From assembly GCA_963970005.1 (NCBI GenBank), contig CAXAMN010021973.1, positions 160,490 through 224,489 on the forward strand: 64,000 nucleotides of DNA. Direction: 5' to 3'. Every line of letters starts with the position of its first letter. The first letter of the stretch is position 1. Both the position numbers and the translations under genes were made by a program. The notes under the pieces were generated by a model that was given only the letters and a program-made list of their open reading frames with translations, was not told where the DNA came from and searched no databases. Shown one piece after another: positions 1 through 11,857 of the stretch. Source of the stretch: Durusdinium trenchii (Eukaryota; Sar; Dinophyceae; Suessiales; Symbiodiniaceae).

Positions 1-380
1 TGGTGTGTGATGGGTGGCGTGTGATGAGCGGCGTGTGATGAGTGGCGTGTGATGAGTGGTACGTGATGAGTGGTGTGTGATGAGTGGTGTGTGATGAGCG
101 GTGTGTGATGAGTGGTGTGTGATGAATGATGTGATAAGTGGTGTGTGATGGGTGGTGTAAACGAGTGGCGTGTGATGAGTGGTGTGTGATGAGTGGTGTG
201 TGATGAGTGGTGTAATGAGTGGTGTGTGATGGGTGGTGTAAGATGAGTGGTGTGTGATGAGTGGTGTGTGATGGGTGGCGTGTGATGAGTGGTGCGTGAT
301 GAGTGGTGTGTGATGAGTGGTGTGTGATGAGTGGTGTGAGATGTGAGTGGTGTGTGATGAGTGGTGTGTGTCAGCTGGTC
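1..380. repeat. 14-bp minisatellite, GTGATGAGTGGTGT type
   Basis: About 25 imperfect tandem copies of a 14-base unit (GTGATGAGTGGTGT) fill the left edge. Variants include GGTGGTGTAAGATG. Open frames here are translated repeat and I do not treat them as genes. The same 14-bp family reappears at 12812-12885, just beyond the right end of the transposon, so the minisatellite and the GC-rich repeat next to it were probably one locus before the insertion. Confidence 0.93.
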
Positions 381-987
381 CGGGAGGCTTTGCGTATTGC
401 ACCTGCCACGAAATCTGCACTCCATGTGCGCAGAGTGCTGTGCCTGCCAGGAAATCTCCCTTCCAGGTTCACCACGTGCTGCGCCTGCCACGCAAACGGC
501 AGCCGCGGCCCAGCGGCGACCATGCGCGCCGCAGCTGGTCCGGGAGGCTCTGTGTACTGCGCCTGCAACGACATTTGCACTCGAGGTGCGCAGTGCCTGC
601 CACGAAATCTTCCTTCCAGGTTCACCAAGTGCTGTGCCTGCCACACAAGCGGCAGCCGCGGCCCAGCGGGTCCGGGGCGCTCTGTGTACTGCGCCTGCCA
701 CGAAATCTGCGCTCCAGGTGCACAGAGTGCTGTGCCTGCCACACAAACGGCAGCCGAAACAGCCCAGCGCCGACCACGCGCGCCGCAGCTGCCCCAGGAG
801 GCTCTGCGTACTGCGCCTGCCACGAAATCTGCACTCCAGGTGCACAGAGTGCTGTGCCTCCCACACAACAGGCAGCCGCGGCCCAGCGGCGACCACGCGC
901 GCCCCAGCGGCGACCACGCGTGCCGCAGCTGATCCAGGAGGCTCTGCGTGCTGCGCCTGCCGCGAAACCTGCGCTCCATGTTCACCA
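381..987. repeat. GC-rich degenerate tandem repeat; contains the transposon target
   Basis: Long degenerate units recur, with anchors such as GCGCCTGCCACGAAATCTGC (near 688 and 808), GGTTCACCA (469, 629) and GCGGCCCAGCGGCGACCA. All reading frames are open over long stretches because of the composition and repeat structure, so the overlapping ORFs are not supported as genes. The copy at 619-650 reads GGTTCACCAAGTGCTGTG and matches the sequence obtained when the transposon and one CA are removed. It therefore serves as an internal empty-site reference. Confidence 0.85.
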
Positions 988-1013
988 CTTAGATGGGCTG
1001 TGGTTTTATAACT
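988..1013. repeat. Left terminal inverted repeat
   Basis: 26 bases identical, inverted, to 12776-12801. The adjoining ~90 bp is AT-rich with repeated TTAA and AAGTTAAC words, similar in style but not in exact sequence to the inner right end. Confidence 0.92.
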
Positions 1014-1240
1014 TTTTAACATAATTAAGAAAATTAAGTTAACATTAAGAAAAAATATAACTAGTTACGAAAATTAACTTTTGTGTGATTTTTCATATGA
1101 ATTATATATCTTTTTGACTGAGCCACTTGGCTAATGATATGCACACAAAGTTCATCAAGCCATATGGCTAATGAGTTATTTGGCCAATGACAGCAAGCCT
1201 GCAATGCTGAAAACAGCCAACTTTTTGACACCATAGGCAT

Positions 1241-3265
1241 TCATCGCAGGCGCCAAGGAGTCAGAGTGGTGATACCTCTGTGGTCCTTTGCAAAAGGTGT
1301 TGCCAATAACACAGCATGCAAAGGCACTGCCACCAAAGTGTCAAGTTCTTGCCACAAGGCATGACATGGATGCAGCTGTTGAAGCTGCAAGGCCTTGACC
1401 ACACAAAAGCTCTCTCCCAAGTGGGACAAGAACACAAGAACTTCACCAGCGTCAAACTTGGAAGGTGTACTGTGCAAAAGCACAACATCCCCTTTAGTGC
1501 AACACCCCTGCTGGCCCATAGCCTTGAAGGTCTGCAAAGTCTCTTTGGAATCATTCCACAGTGTAGACACCAAAGCTTTGAGCTTTTTGGTCAATGGCCT
1601 GGGTTCAATCAAGTACACACCTGTAGCAAAACTGTCCACTGCAGAAAGCTTCTCCAGCTCAAAGGTTGTAACTTCCTCATAGAGGCTCCTCTCAAAACTT
1701 CTGGTATTGTGTATGATGTTTGCATGGCGACTGACCATCTTATTTTTTCTCTCCATGCAGAAACAATTTGGAAGCCAGTGGTGCTTTGACAGGAATCCAG
1801 GTAGGTGAAGAAGCCAATGGTGTTTTTTTAGCATATGCCACCCAAGGTCCACCCAAAGCTTCAAAGATGTCTCAACAGCTGCTAAAATGGCAGCAGGCTG
1901 CACACTGGTGTGAGAACAGGCCTGCAACATTTCCACCACTTGCACCAAGGATAAAAATACTTCGATTTCCTTTGTGTGTGTACCAGTGGGAAGACAAGCA
2001 ACCCTGACAAAGTGTGCCAGTATAGGTATGATACACAAAAGCTCACTGGCAGTGCTGTTGAGCTTCTGGCTTTTTTTGTGTTTGACTATTCTCTTTGCCT
2101 CAAAGAGAACACAGGGCTTCAGGTTGTTGACAGCATGAGGCAAGTGCCATTGTCCCATATAGCCCTTCACCACTGACCACATATCAAGTTGCTGAAGCAA
2201 ATTGAAAATGGCCTTTGATAGCACTCCATTCGAAAGTAGTGCATGCATCCAGTCATGGCAGAACTGATCAGCAGGCATCATCACATGTCTGAGTTGCATG
2301 CATGCAAGGACAGACTGGCTTGACCAGCTTATCCCAGCAGCTTGTTCCCACAACTTGAACTCAGAATCTGCCATGCCACTGGCAGCCCTGTTGGACATCC
2401 TGTCCCAAGAGGCCAGGATATCCCTGTTGGTGTTCAAAGACAAATCACTATGCTTGCAGTACTTGCTGACTTCATTCACAAATTCCTCCTCCTCCTCCTC
2501 TGTAGACCCATGTGATTGGAAAATGTTGCTGCAAAGCATGCAGAACCTACTGCCTGAGTCTCCTTTGCAGGACCAGGCCAATTTCTGAGCCATCCATGAT
2601 GAAGCAGCCAAGTTTCATTCTCAATCTTTTAGCTGCAGGTGTACCATCAGGCTCTTCAAGTTGAAGCCCAACATCACCAATGCAACAATTGTTGCAAAAG
2701 ATGGAAACCAAGAGAATCTTGACAACTTGGCTCAAGTGTCCTTCAACTTTGCTGGCAATATCAGATCTCAGCAAAGGGTCAGCCATCCATTCTCTGACAA
2801 AGAGTGGTGCCTGAATTCTTCAAAAGAAATATATATGCACCAAAGCTTGCGATTTGGTGCATGGGACAAGACATTCCCAGGTGTGATCTCATCACCATAC
2901 ACCATCAGGTGCAATGGCTCTGTGTATCTATCCAGAGTAGATTTCAGCAATTGGTGAAATCCAGGACAGTGCTTGTATGCACCATGGAGAAGAGACATCA
3001 AATTGATAAACAACAACTTGTTTGGTTCACCACCTGTCATCACAAGCTTTTCCTCCTGCAGCAATGGGCCATAACCATTGAAGGAAGCAAGCTGTTGTCT
3101 GTTGGCAGCTCTCATATCCTTTGAAGAACTAGCATCAGGTAAACCTTGGGCTCGAATGTGCCCAATGATGCCTGCCAAAGAGCTTTTGCTTGTAAAGGGG
3201 ATAGACTTCCTCAAGTCTTGTAGCTTTCTGTACTTTGCCTTTGGCTCAGCTGCAGACAGTGCCAT
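1241..3265 (-). pseudogene. Candidate DDE transposase of the large transposon, frameshifted
   Basis: Three consecutive minus-strand frames (3265-2768, 2786-2547, 2611-1241) read as one protein of roughly 690 residues with two frame breaks near 2775 and 2600. The first part holds YGDEITPG (residues 123-130), a candidate first catalytic acid. The third part has a CMLC Cys pair (24-27), a poly-Glu run, and a CHDWMH motif (118-123) that could supply the second acid. Position next to the left TIR, acidic motifs and size suggest the transposase. My impression is that proteins with these two motifs are numerous in dinoflagellates, but I cannot verify that here. The third acidic residue is not assigned. 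The breaks may be decay, indel errors or short introns. Confidence 0.55.
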
Positions 3266-4991
3266 GGCTTAGCCATAGGCACACCCCAGCTTCAAAAAAA
3301 TGAGTGGTGAATGCATTGTATATGTTCATGTAAACTGCTCCAGAGCACTGTTGTGTTAGATGGGCTGGTGGCCACACAAACAAACCAGAGAACAAACAAT
3401 ACAAAACACCGCAAACAAATACCTTGCATATGGTTTCAAGGTGCTCTGTGCCAAAAACATGCAAGCAGCCACATTGATGAGAACCTGAAGCTCTGCTACA
3501 ATGTAGTTTTGAAGTAGGCTGGTAGCCAGTGTTGCTAATGTGGCTTTGCTGCATGTAGCCAGGGTGGCTAATGTATTCTTGCTACATGCCTACAGCCAGT
3601 GTGGCTAATTTACACGCGCATGGCCAGTGTGTCTATTGGTAAGGACATAGCATTCCCAAGCCAGTATGGCTAATGAAGGCTTTTGCTGCATGCTTGATGC
3701 TTGTTCAAGGCAATGGACATCAACAGGTAACAATTGAGCTTGGTATGGACAGACACCAAGCTAATAGACATGGACTTGTGACAATTGAGCTTGATCTGGA
3801 CATGTATGAATAGTATAGTTGAGCTTGATCAAGCCAATGTGCAGGCAGCCTAACAAATGTTGACCCCTCACATTTGCACACTCATCAAAGCAAGTGCTCT
3901 TTTCTTTTCAACCACCAAGAGGAGCTGCTTGCTCATTTCCAAATCAGAGCTTTGCCCTGAGCAACAGTAGCCTCATTTTACTTGTCATGGGGCCTTGGCA
4001 AGCTTGCAAGAAGTCCTTGCCTTCAATCACAGTGTAGGCTAGAAACATCTTCCACAGCTCAGGTCTCGCTTTGACATACCTGGCCAATGCATGATTGAAA
4101 TAATTTTGCTAGTGTGACAGGAATGCGTACCACCTGATGAATGCAGCCCAGCTGCTCAAGAAAGGCACCAGGTGCCTTGGCTGTTTATTTCCCAAGCTGA
4201 AGTGCAAACATGTGCAAACACAACTGCTCCATCATATATCATATCTTTCAGTACAGGCATGAACTGCTGCTTAAGGTGCTGCATGCATCTCCTCTAGAAA
4301 CCTCACATCGGGCTTGTGCATGGAGTCATAGACCATCTGCTCCATGCCACCTCCATGGGGAGTGAGGTAGATGGTGAGTACCTCACCACCACCAATCTCA
4401 ACCATCATCCTGACGCCAGTCTCTTGGTGCTTGTACACACCAAACTGTGTGGCAGCCATTGCTGCACCCTTCTACTTTCCTTCTCTTGGGCCAAGCTTCA
4501 TGACTCAATCATTTAGTCCATGAACCTTTACATGGCCTTGGTGGACAAAGACACCAATGAAACATGAGCCCACAGGCTAATGAAGAATGCAAAACCAATG
4601 TTGGTTGACAAGAATAGGCCTCATGGCCAATGTGTGCTTAAACAATCATTCAAAAGACTAATGTGTGGGTTGACATAAAAGGCCTCATGGCCAATGTGTG
4701 CTTGAACAACAAGTCCAAAGACTGGTTGACATAAAGGCCTCATGGCCAATGTGTGTTTGAACAACAAGTCCAAAGACTAATTTGTGGGTTGATGACGTAT
4801 TCACTGGGGCCAAAAAGGCTAATGTGTCAGCTGGCATAAGTACACAGCAGTTGAGACTAAAGAACTTCTCCAAGACTGCAGGAAGTGAGATGACTTGTTT
4901 TACACTCTCAGCAAAGTGGCTACACCACCAATAGCAGCCTTTCAGCTGTCAAACCCCAATGCTTGGGTTTTCCCAAGCATGTAGAAGACAT
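3266..4991. other. Transposon spacer with GGCTAATG motifs, no supported gene
   Basis: About 1.7 kb without a convincing coding region. It holds repeated blocks of the form GCCAGTGTGGCTAATG (3525-3690) and ~60-bp blocks with GGCCTCATGGCCAATGTGTG (4616-4790). Short ORFs (4271-4459, 4685-4873, minus) look like translated repeat. The motif blocks are in one orientation, opposite to the flanking genes. Confidence 0.6.
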
Positions 4992-6538
4992 CTACATACC
5001 CTTCTTGCTTCTAAGAAAATTACTCCAAGCTGTTCGACCATTCAAGCGAACACCATTGAAGCTGTCACTTTGGCAGCTGCTGCAACCATGTACATTTCCC
5101 CTACATCGAAGGCAGCCATAGCAAATAGGCCTTGGAGCCTTGAGAGCCTTTTGCACTCCTTTGCTGTCCTTGGAAGACTTCTCTTGGGCAGAAGGTTTGC
5201 ATACTGCAGGCTTTTTCAAGACCTTGTTGGAAGCTGCAGGTCTCTTCATCAGGCCTGAGGCAGATCCCTTCTTTCCTTTCCCTGACCCTTTTGTTTCTTT
5301 TTTGGGTCAAAGGCCTGTTGTTCAAATGTTTCCAAGTCACCCTTGAGATGAGTTGAGTCATCCTTGGCATCTAGCTTTGTATCCAAGGCAGGCTGCTCCA
5401 GGGATTGCTCTTGCTTGGTCTCAGGTTTGGCTGGCTCTTGTGCAGTCACAGGCACACTCAAAGACTGTGAGCTGTCATTCCTTGCTAGTGGCAGGGCACC
5501 AATACAGTTGCTGCTGTTTTTATGGGCAAGTTGTTGACTCACTGGTGTTGGCGCTTGCTGCATCTGCTTTTGAAACCCAGCTTGCAAATCCAAGCTCTTT
5601 GCAGCCTCTATCAAAGAGTGAATGGCTTGCAGGGCATCGCCTGAAGTCTGGCTCTTCTTGCTCTGACTTGAACCCACCAGCAAATTGCTTGTACTCCTGA
5701 CAGGAGTGTTTCTCAACTGTGCTGCAACAGCTGAAGCAATTTCTGGACATGGTTCTACAGGTGTCAAATCACCATATGCCTTCTTCAGGAATTCATGTCC
5801 CAACTCTACTGGAGTTGATGGGTATTGTGAAAGGCCCACAACTGAAGAAGTCACCTGGCAACTGTTGAAAGCATCAGCCAAGTATTGTGCAAGCTTGTAG
5901 ACCTCATTGCTTGTGGGATGTGGCTCCCCTGTTTGGCACAAGATGAAGATAATAAATGCCACAGTGTACTTCTTAGTTCTCTCCTTGCAACTCTTCAAGC
6001 CAATGAGCTTCATTCTCTTGACAATGGTACTCACCATTGCTGGCAAAGGTGAAGCCCTTACTGATGCCAACTCTTCAGTGGTCAGGTAGTTGTCAATGCT
6101 CAAGAGGCATTGGGGCCTGGCAACTAGCTTCAGGGTTCCCTGATTGGAGTCGACAATTGCATTGTCCAAAGCCTTCTGCGCAGACTCCTTCAAAGTACTA
6201 GTAAGGGTTGACTTCTTCAAGACATTGGAAAGTCTTGTGAAGGTGGATGTACTCATCTCTCCAGCGTGCTGAATTTTGAAGATGACAGATTCTGCAAATC
6301 TGTTGGCCACATCATCGCCTGGTCGAGCTAGATGAATCTCTGCTAGAGACAGAATCTCACCTTCCAAAGCTTCCACTGACCATTGAGCCATTGATTCACA
6401 GTAGCTTGGATCACCTGTGATTGCTTGAGCCTGTGAGTGTGTAGACAAAACTTTCAATGATGCAACTATGCTTGAAAAGCAAGCAGTGAATTGAACCAAA
6501 CAGTCAACCAACAACAAAAATAGGTTCAGACATATCAA
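4992..6538 (-). CDS. Unknown protein ending in a double Cys-pair module (one frameshift)
   Basis: A 429-residue frame (6538-5249) ends in a Lys/Gln/Glu-rich segment and stops. The next frame (5249-4992) continues without a gap with a basic KRPAA-type stretch and a module GCLRC-x6-GCSSC, then F-x-G-x3-LNG-x-TAW. A single -1 shift in an A/G-rich tract near 5255-5265 joins them, giving about 510 residues. The N-terminal half is mostly helical-looking and not recognised. The Cys pairs suggest zinc binding, and the basic stretch suggests nucleic-acid or nuclear function (inference). The same C-terminal layout recurs at 62061-62297 in the second element. The start at 6538 is only the first ATG; a hydrophobic N-terminus there may instead be upstream intron sequence. 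Confidence 0.6.
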
Positions 6539-6777
6539 TTATGAATGTTTATATTTCAAGTCAAATTGAATTCAAACAAATCTATAAAGTCAGAAAGCTA
6601 ATTTGTAGACTTGCAAGACTCAGCCAAAAGGCTAATGACTATGTGTAAATACACAGCCATAAGGCTAATGATATTGACACTGATCATGCTCAAGACTCCC
6701 AATTATATATATATTGATATTAAAATTATACTAAAAGTTTAGTTTGTAAATATAAACTAAAAAATAAAATGTTAACA
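6539..6777. other. AT-rich spacer left of the palindrome array
   Basis: Contains two GGCTAATG motifs (about 6633 and 6660) and an AT-rich stretch with short inverted repeats such as AGTTTAGTTT...AAACTAAA. No coding signal. Confidence 0.5.
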
Positions 6778-7008
6778 TTTCAATTCAGCAAACTGAATTG
6801 AAAAATAGAATATTAATATTTCAATTCAGCATGCTGAATTGAAAATTAAGATTTCAACATTTCAATTCAGCATGCTGAATTGAAACATAAAATATTAATA
6901 TTTCAATTCAGCATGCTGAATTGAAAATTAAAATGTTAATATTTCAATTCAGCATGCTGAATTGAAAATTAAAATGTTAACATTTCAATTCAGCAACCTG
7001 AATTGAAA
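6778..7008. repeat. Six 26-bp palindromes with exact 41-bp period
   Basis: Palindromes start at 6778, 6819, 6860, 6901, 6942 and 6983, exactly 41 bp apart. Each is TTTCAATTCAGCA followed by its reverse complement. The four inner copies are perfect, while the first and last have altered centres (AAAC, AACC). The 15-bp spacers are AT-only or nearly so. The array midpoint (6893) falls within 2 bp of the midpoint of the transposon (6894.5). A dimeric-protein binding array, origin-like element or cruciform cluster are all possible; function is inference. Confidence 0.95.
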
Positions 7009-7439
7009 TTGTTAGGTAGTTATCCTTATGATAAACTGTGTTTTTGCTTATTTTACTAACCTTGAACCTTACATGCATAGCCCAAATAACCTTACACATA
7101 TTAGTTCAACTCATCAACAATCTTGAAGCACAATGCTGAAAAAGCACCAGTATTGTAAACACATATGAAGGCCAATGTCTAAAGCCTTTGATGGCTAATG
7201 TCTATAGAAATCAAACCATGTTGGTTAATAGGCTTTCATTTAATCCAAAACATTTGTGGTGACAAGCCCTTTGGGCTAATGAGTTCAGCATTGAATCAAA
7301 GAAATCATACGTACCTTTTCACTCTCCATCATTCAGCTGTCACCTATGGCCTGATCTCTTCAGGTCTTATATCCAAGCCTCTTTGGACCATCATCTCCAT
7401 ATTTATGGATGTGGGACTCTAACATCATGAGCTGAATCC
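7009..7439. other. Spacer right of the palindrome array
   Basis: Holds GGCCAATGTCT, GGCTAATGTCT and GGGCTAATGAG motifs near 7170-7280. A small plus ORF (7198-7422) overlaps the motifs and is not supported as a gene. Confidence 0.45.
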
Positions 7440-8262
7440 TCATTTGGTCGTGCTCTGCAAGATTGGCCACCACCTTGTTGAGTAGTCCTTGCCTCTGTGT
7501 CTTGTACAAGGCCATCGCCAAGCAGCACTGATTGAACCAGCCAGTCTTGGTGGGAATGAAAACTCTTCAGCATCCTTGTCCACATGGGCCTTGGGGCCAA
7601 GCTTGTTTTTCCTTTCCATCTCCCTGCGCTCCACAGACTCTTTGTCCAAGCCCATAGCAACCAGTGTCTGGAAATATCCTTTATCATACTCTTCATTTTG
7701 CTCCTCCTCCTCTTCAACCTCCTCCTCTTCAATGGTATCCTGGACAGCTGAATGGCCCTTCATTGTATCACCACCAGCCTGATGCAATGCATCATCATGT
7801 TGTTTTGAGTCTTCTGTAGTATACTGCTGGTAGTTCTCCTTCTTCTCCCAGGTGACCCTAGTGGCACCAGATGTTTGGTGAGCTTGCTCCTGCAAAGGGT
7901 TGACAGTAAAACAATGGGCGCAGTCAATTTGTCATACAAAAGATACTGTAGTCATTTAAACACACCTGGTTGCAAGGCCATTGAACAAAACATTCCAAAG
8001 ACATGAATGTACAGCGCTGCCTGAGGGTATGTGGACTCATCGCACTGAGGTGCTACATGTTCCCAATGATGCTCACCCCAGTCATCTTTCCATTGAGGCT
8101 CACCCCAATCATCTTGCCATGTAGTCTTCTTCCGTTGAGGCTCACCCCAGTCATCCCAGGCATCCCAGGCAGCCTGCTCACTGTCATAGCCAGTCCATGT
8201 AGGCTGGTCATCATTGCCACCTGCAGTGTCCCACTGCTCATACCAGTCCTGGTCTGCAAAAG
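7440..8262 (-). CDS. Acidic and Trp-rich unknown protein (two exon-like blocks)
   Basis: Block 1 (about 8262-8060, minus) reads a Trp/Asp-rich low-complexity peptide with repeats of DDWGEPQ and WD pairs. It lies in a frame different from the ATG-initiated ORF at 8259-8053. Block 2 (7895-7440) begins near an AG acceptor and encodes a strongly acidic run (EEEEVEEEEE), then GYFQTLVAMGLDKESVERRE. A GT...AG pair at 7965/7891 looks like an intron, but the two blocks do not join in frame in this copy. No domain is recognised. It is the only gene of the transposon with such low complexity. It may be the N-terminal part of a larger protein. Confidence 0.4.
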
Positions 8263-8831
8263 ATTAACCGCGCATTCAAAAACCTAGCTATTGACTAAGC
8301 GCAAAGCTTGACAAATATGAATTTTGGATCAACACAAGTCCTGAGAGCTGCTACCATGCCATCTCTTGCTAGGAGGCTCTTGTTGCCACTCTGTGGCAAT
8401 CCTTTTCATGGCTACACTTGAGCCTCAGTCCCTGATGAAGTGGAAATTCTGTGGGAAGGTATAGACAGAATAGCAGATGTGCACACACCAAAGCCTTCAA
8501 GCTAATTCGATGACACTGAAAGACAACAATGCTTGCTTTTGATAGCATTCAACAGACAAGAAACACAGAAGATAAAGCCACATAGGCTAATGAACAGTTT
8601 GACAAGCAAACAACAAAACAAAGCCAAACAGGGCTAATGAGCTTCTTGCCTCACAGAAAACAAAGCCACACAGGCTAATGAATGTCTTTACACACAAAAC
8701 AAAGCCAAAGTGGCTAATGAGTCTTTTGGGCACTGAACACAGCTTTTGCGTGACATGTTTTTGCAAACCTTATCGACAGGTATGGTATGCTGGTGCCAAA
8801 ATGGCATATTGCATGAAAAAGGAACCTCCCA
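8263..8831. other. Transposon spacer with four GGCTAATG motifs
   Basis: GGCTAATG occurs about every 40 bp at 8585, 8630, 8675 and 8711, each in a context like AAAGCCACACAGGCTAATGA. No coding signal. Confidence 0.55.
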
Positions 8832-11800
8832 TCAGTTTGTCTTTCTCTTCTTGACAGGAGTGGAAACAGAAGCAGTCGAGCCAGGAAATTCCCATGGCTG
8901 CTTCACAACGCACAAAGTAGCATTGGCTGCCAAGCTTGCTGAATTGATAAAGCTGGGGATGGAGGCCCCCTTCACAGTCATCCACTTCAACTGCATGTTG
9001 ACTTCTGATTCATCTTCAGTTTGGCTCAGGCAATGAAAGGGCACCAATGTGCCAGGAACATCTTCCTCCAATGAAGACAAAGCCCTGGGTGGCATGATCT
9101 GGAACTTGGCACCTTTGTACTGAACAGGGATGCCTCTGAGCTTGTGCGACTCAGAATCCTTGACAGGCTGGATGGTGCCCACAGGGTAGAGTTGCAAGTC
9201 ATTCTTTTTGATTTTGGTGGCAGTGTGCACAGCACATGGGAACAAAGAGAACTGGAGCTCCACCTCAGGCAGCTTGTCCAAGAAAGTCTCTTTCACAACC
9301 TGTTGGGTGTAGGTCTTCATTTGCTCAGCCACCCAGCTTGGTGTTTTCCAGGCCAACCTGGACATTGCCACATCTTTGGGAATCAAGGTTGAAGGCTGTC
9401 TTTTGGTAGCCTTCCATGTCTTCACATCTGCAAAGTCCACTAGCACACTGACCTCCTCACCAAACAATGGCTTGTGGAGGAACTTGCACTGCCCATCTGT
9501 CACTTCAGCCAATGTGAAGACAATCTCTGGGTAGTCTTTGTGCTGATACCTGATGGATGTGTGGCTGCAGTGTGGTGTGAAACATTCTTCAACAGGTGCT
9601 TGTGTTTATGTAAAGACTTCATGTCATGACCTTGAACAAAACTGTTTCCAGCAAAGATGCCTTCCATCCAAGTGAAGGTGAGAATTCTGCAGCAGGGCAA
9701 CCTCTTGAGCAGAAGCATTGAGGAGGTCCCTGACTGGCTGACATTTTGGCTTGGCAGTGGTGGAAGAGCTCAAGGCCTCAGGCTTTGTGCCTGCAAGGTC
9801 CTCACCATACATCTTGGTGATCTCTTCAAAGCTATCCAGCACAGGGTCCCTCCCAAACTTCTGCTTGCCAAGCAAAAGCAAGCGCATCCTCACTGAAAGC
9901 TTTCCAAAAGCAGAAGCCTTCCTCTCTGGGGTGACATGGTGGTCCTCTTGCCTCCAGGCCTCTCTGAGTATGTGCTCCATCTGCACAGCCTGTTTTTGAA
10001 GGGACCTGGTCATTTTGTCGAAGTCAGATTTGACTATAAGCTTGGATACCCCATCTGACACCTTGGTGGTTGTCAACATGGTTGTGAGCAAGGCCAGTCT
10101 GGTGAACAACATCTGATCACCTTGCACGCTGACTCTGAAGTCATGGTAGGCGAGCAGGGCCATGTTGTCCTCCCCTACCAAAATGGTAGGCCCAAATTTC
10201 AAACCTGGGCCCACTGCAACAGGTTGCATGCTGGCAAGTAAGTTGCAAACAATCACAGTACCAACCTGTTTGGCCAGAAGAAACTATAGATGCAACCTGG
10301 CAACAGTAGTCCTTGAGTTGCTTGAGCAAAGGGAAGCCTGTGCCTCCCAAGAACTGCCTTGCAAAATCTGCCACTTGCTGCAAATAGGATGCACAAGCAG
10401 GTGCTATCGACTTGACCATATCCACTGCTGCCTGTAGGGTTGACCCTGCTTCCAAGTACGCAGCAATTTGCAGCATTGACTCCATCTCACCAACCATTTT
10501 GGCAGCTGAGTTCACAGAGTTCAATGTAGCTTGACACCATGGTGAAGGTTGGAAACTCATCCTCTATCTGGTAGGACAGAATGGTCCACTTCCACCCTTC
10601 CTGCAAGAGTGGCAAGAATTCAGGCAAAGGCTGTAGCTTTGATCCATCTGGTGCTGTGGCATGCTGTTGTAAAGCTCTGCAATACATCACAAAATGTGAA
10701 GTGCCCAGGCTCAGGAACTTTTCTTGTCCATTGACAGACCCAAGCATACCAGATGCCTTCTCACACATGGCCACATTGGCTGCTAGTTGCTGGCTTCTCT
10801 TTTTGGGGTTCATTTCCATGCACACAGAACCCAAGGGCAGCAATTGTGGTTTCAAGCCTGTCTGTTCAATGTGCTGCCCTTTTGCTATAGCATCAAAGCC
10901 ATTGACCATAGCTCCAGCTCGGTTGGCCTCATGAACTAATATATCTTCTGGTTTCAAGATGGTCTCATGCACTAGTCCAGCTTTGGAGAGACAAGTCAGG
11001 ATCTGCTGCAGCTTCTGGTTCACAGGGAGGCTGCTATGGAAGAGCTTAGACACTTCTGCTTTGCAGGCAGAGTCCATGGCTAGAGTGACCAAAGGGTGGC
11101 AAAAGTGAAAGTTCTTGTGTGGGCTGCTGTGCCTTGTGAAAGGTTCCTGGCCTGAACAAGAAGTTGGAGTTACACATGTGTGCTTAGTTTTGCTGTGATG
11201 CACTGCAGTCCTCACCATGCTAATGGAAGCAGCAGGAGCAGTTGTAAAGCAGTGCACTGCGCTAGAAACAAATCATCAACATACTTGAAGTGAAGAAACC
11301 ACCCCTGCAACCAGACATTCTTTTTTTTGAAGGGCTAAAAAGCAAGATTTGACATCGTTTTCCACTGCCAGCAGCCACATTGGCCTGTAGCCCTCTGACT
11401 CTGACCCTTCCTGGGTGGCCTTGCCACCTGCTTCCCTGAACAAACCGGTCTTTCTGTAAGACCTGCTGGAGGAATTGTTCTGGCAATCTTCCTGAATGTA
11501 TGTAAATATTGCATTCAACATCTCTGGGTCAATCTTCACAACCAGGTCGCTGTTTGCAACCCTTTTTGGTGGGCAAAGGATGGAACAGTCAGTGCCATCC
11601 ACACAAATGTTCACAATGATGCTTTGCCCCTTGTGCTTCTTCTTCTGCCCTCCAATGCAATCACCAGCTTCTTCCTCTTCATTCTCAGCATCATCAATGC
11701 AACCTGCCCCACGAGGTCCCAAGCCAAGCTGTGAATTCCTCATATTCTTCAATTCTTGCAGCTTTGCACTGCCACTTAAAGATGCATTTCTCTTGCTGCA

Positions 11801-11857
11801 CCCACAAATAAGCTTGTTGATGATCTGGTTTGTAGAAGAGATCTTGAGGTAGTTCAT
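8832..11857 (-). pseudogene. Long unknown gene of the transposon, in at least five frame blocks
   Basis: Successive minus-strand frames 11857-11276, 11257-10487, 10560-10141, 10256-9624 and 9512-8832 abut or overlap and look like one protein of about 950 residues. Block 1 has a Cys/Lys-rich start, an acidic stretch and VENDVKSCFLALQKK. Block 2 has LKPEDILVHEANRAGAMVNG and KFLSLGTSHFVMYCRA. Later blocks are helical, with a basic C-terminus (PVKKRKTN). I do not recognise a catalytic domain. Breaks near 10545, 10250 and 9520-9620 are frame changes rather than clusters of stops, as expected of indels or short introns. The HEANRAGA and SLGTSH segments resemble what I remember of widespread dinoflagellate repeat proteins, which I could not check. 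Confidence 0.5.

Noticed and set aside
988..1013. CACTA superfamily assignment from the CACTT at the left end
   Set aside because: The right end reads CACTTGCTTAG, so CACTT is not part of the shared inverted repeat, which starts at CTTAG.
303..1024. Several overlapping 200-codon ORFs on both strands
   Set aside because: They are translations of the minisatellite and GC-rich tandem repeat; all frames are open because of composition.
6778..7008. CRISPR-like array
   Set aside because: Regular spacing, but the spacers are near-identical AT sequence, the repeats are palindromes, and the context is a eukaryotic transposon.
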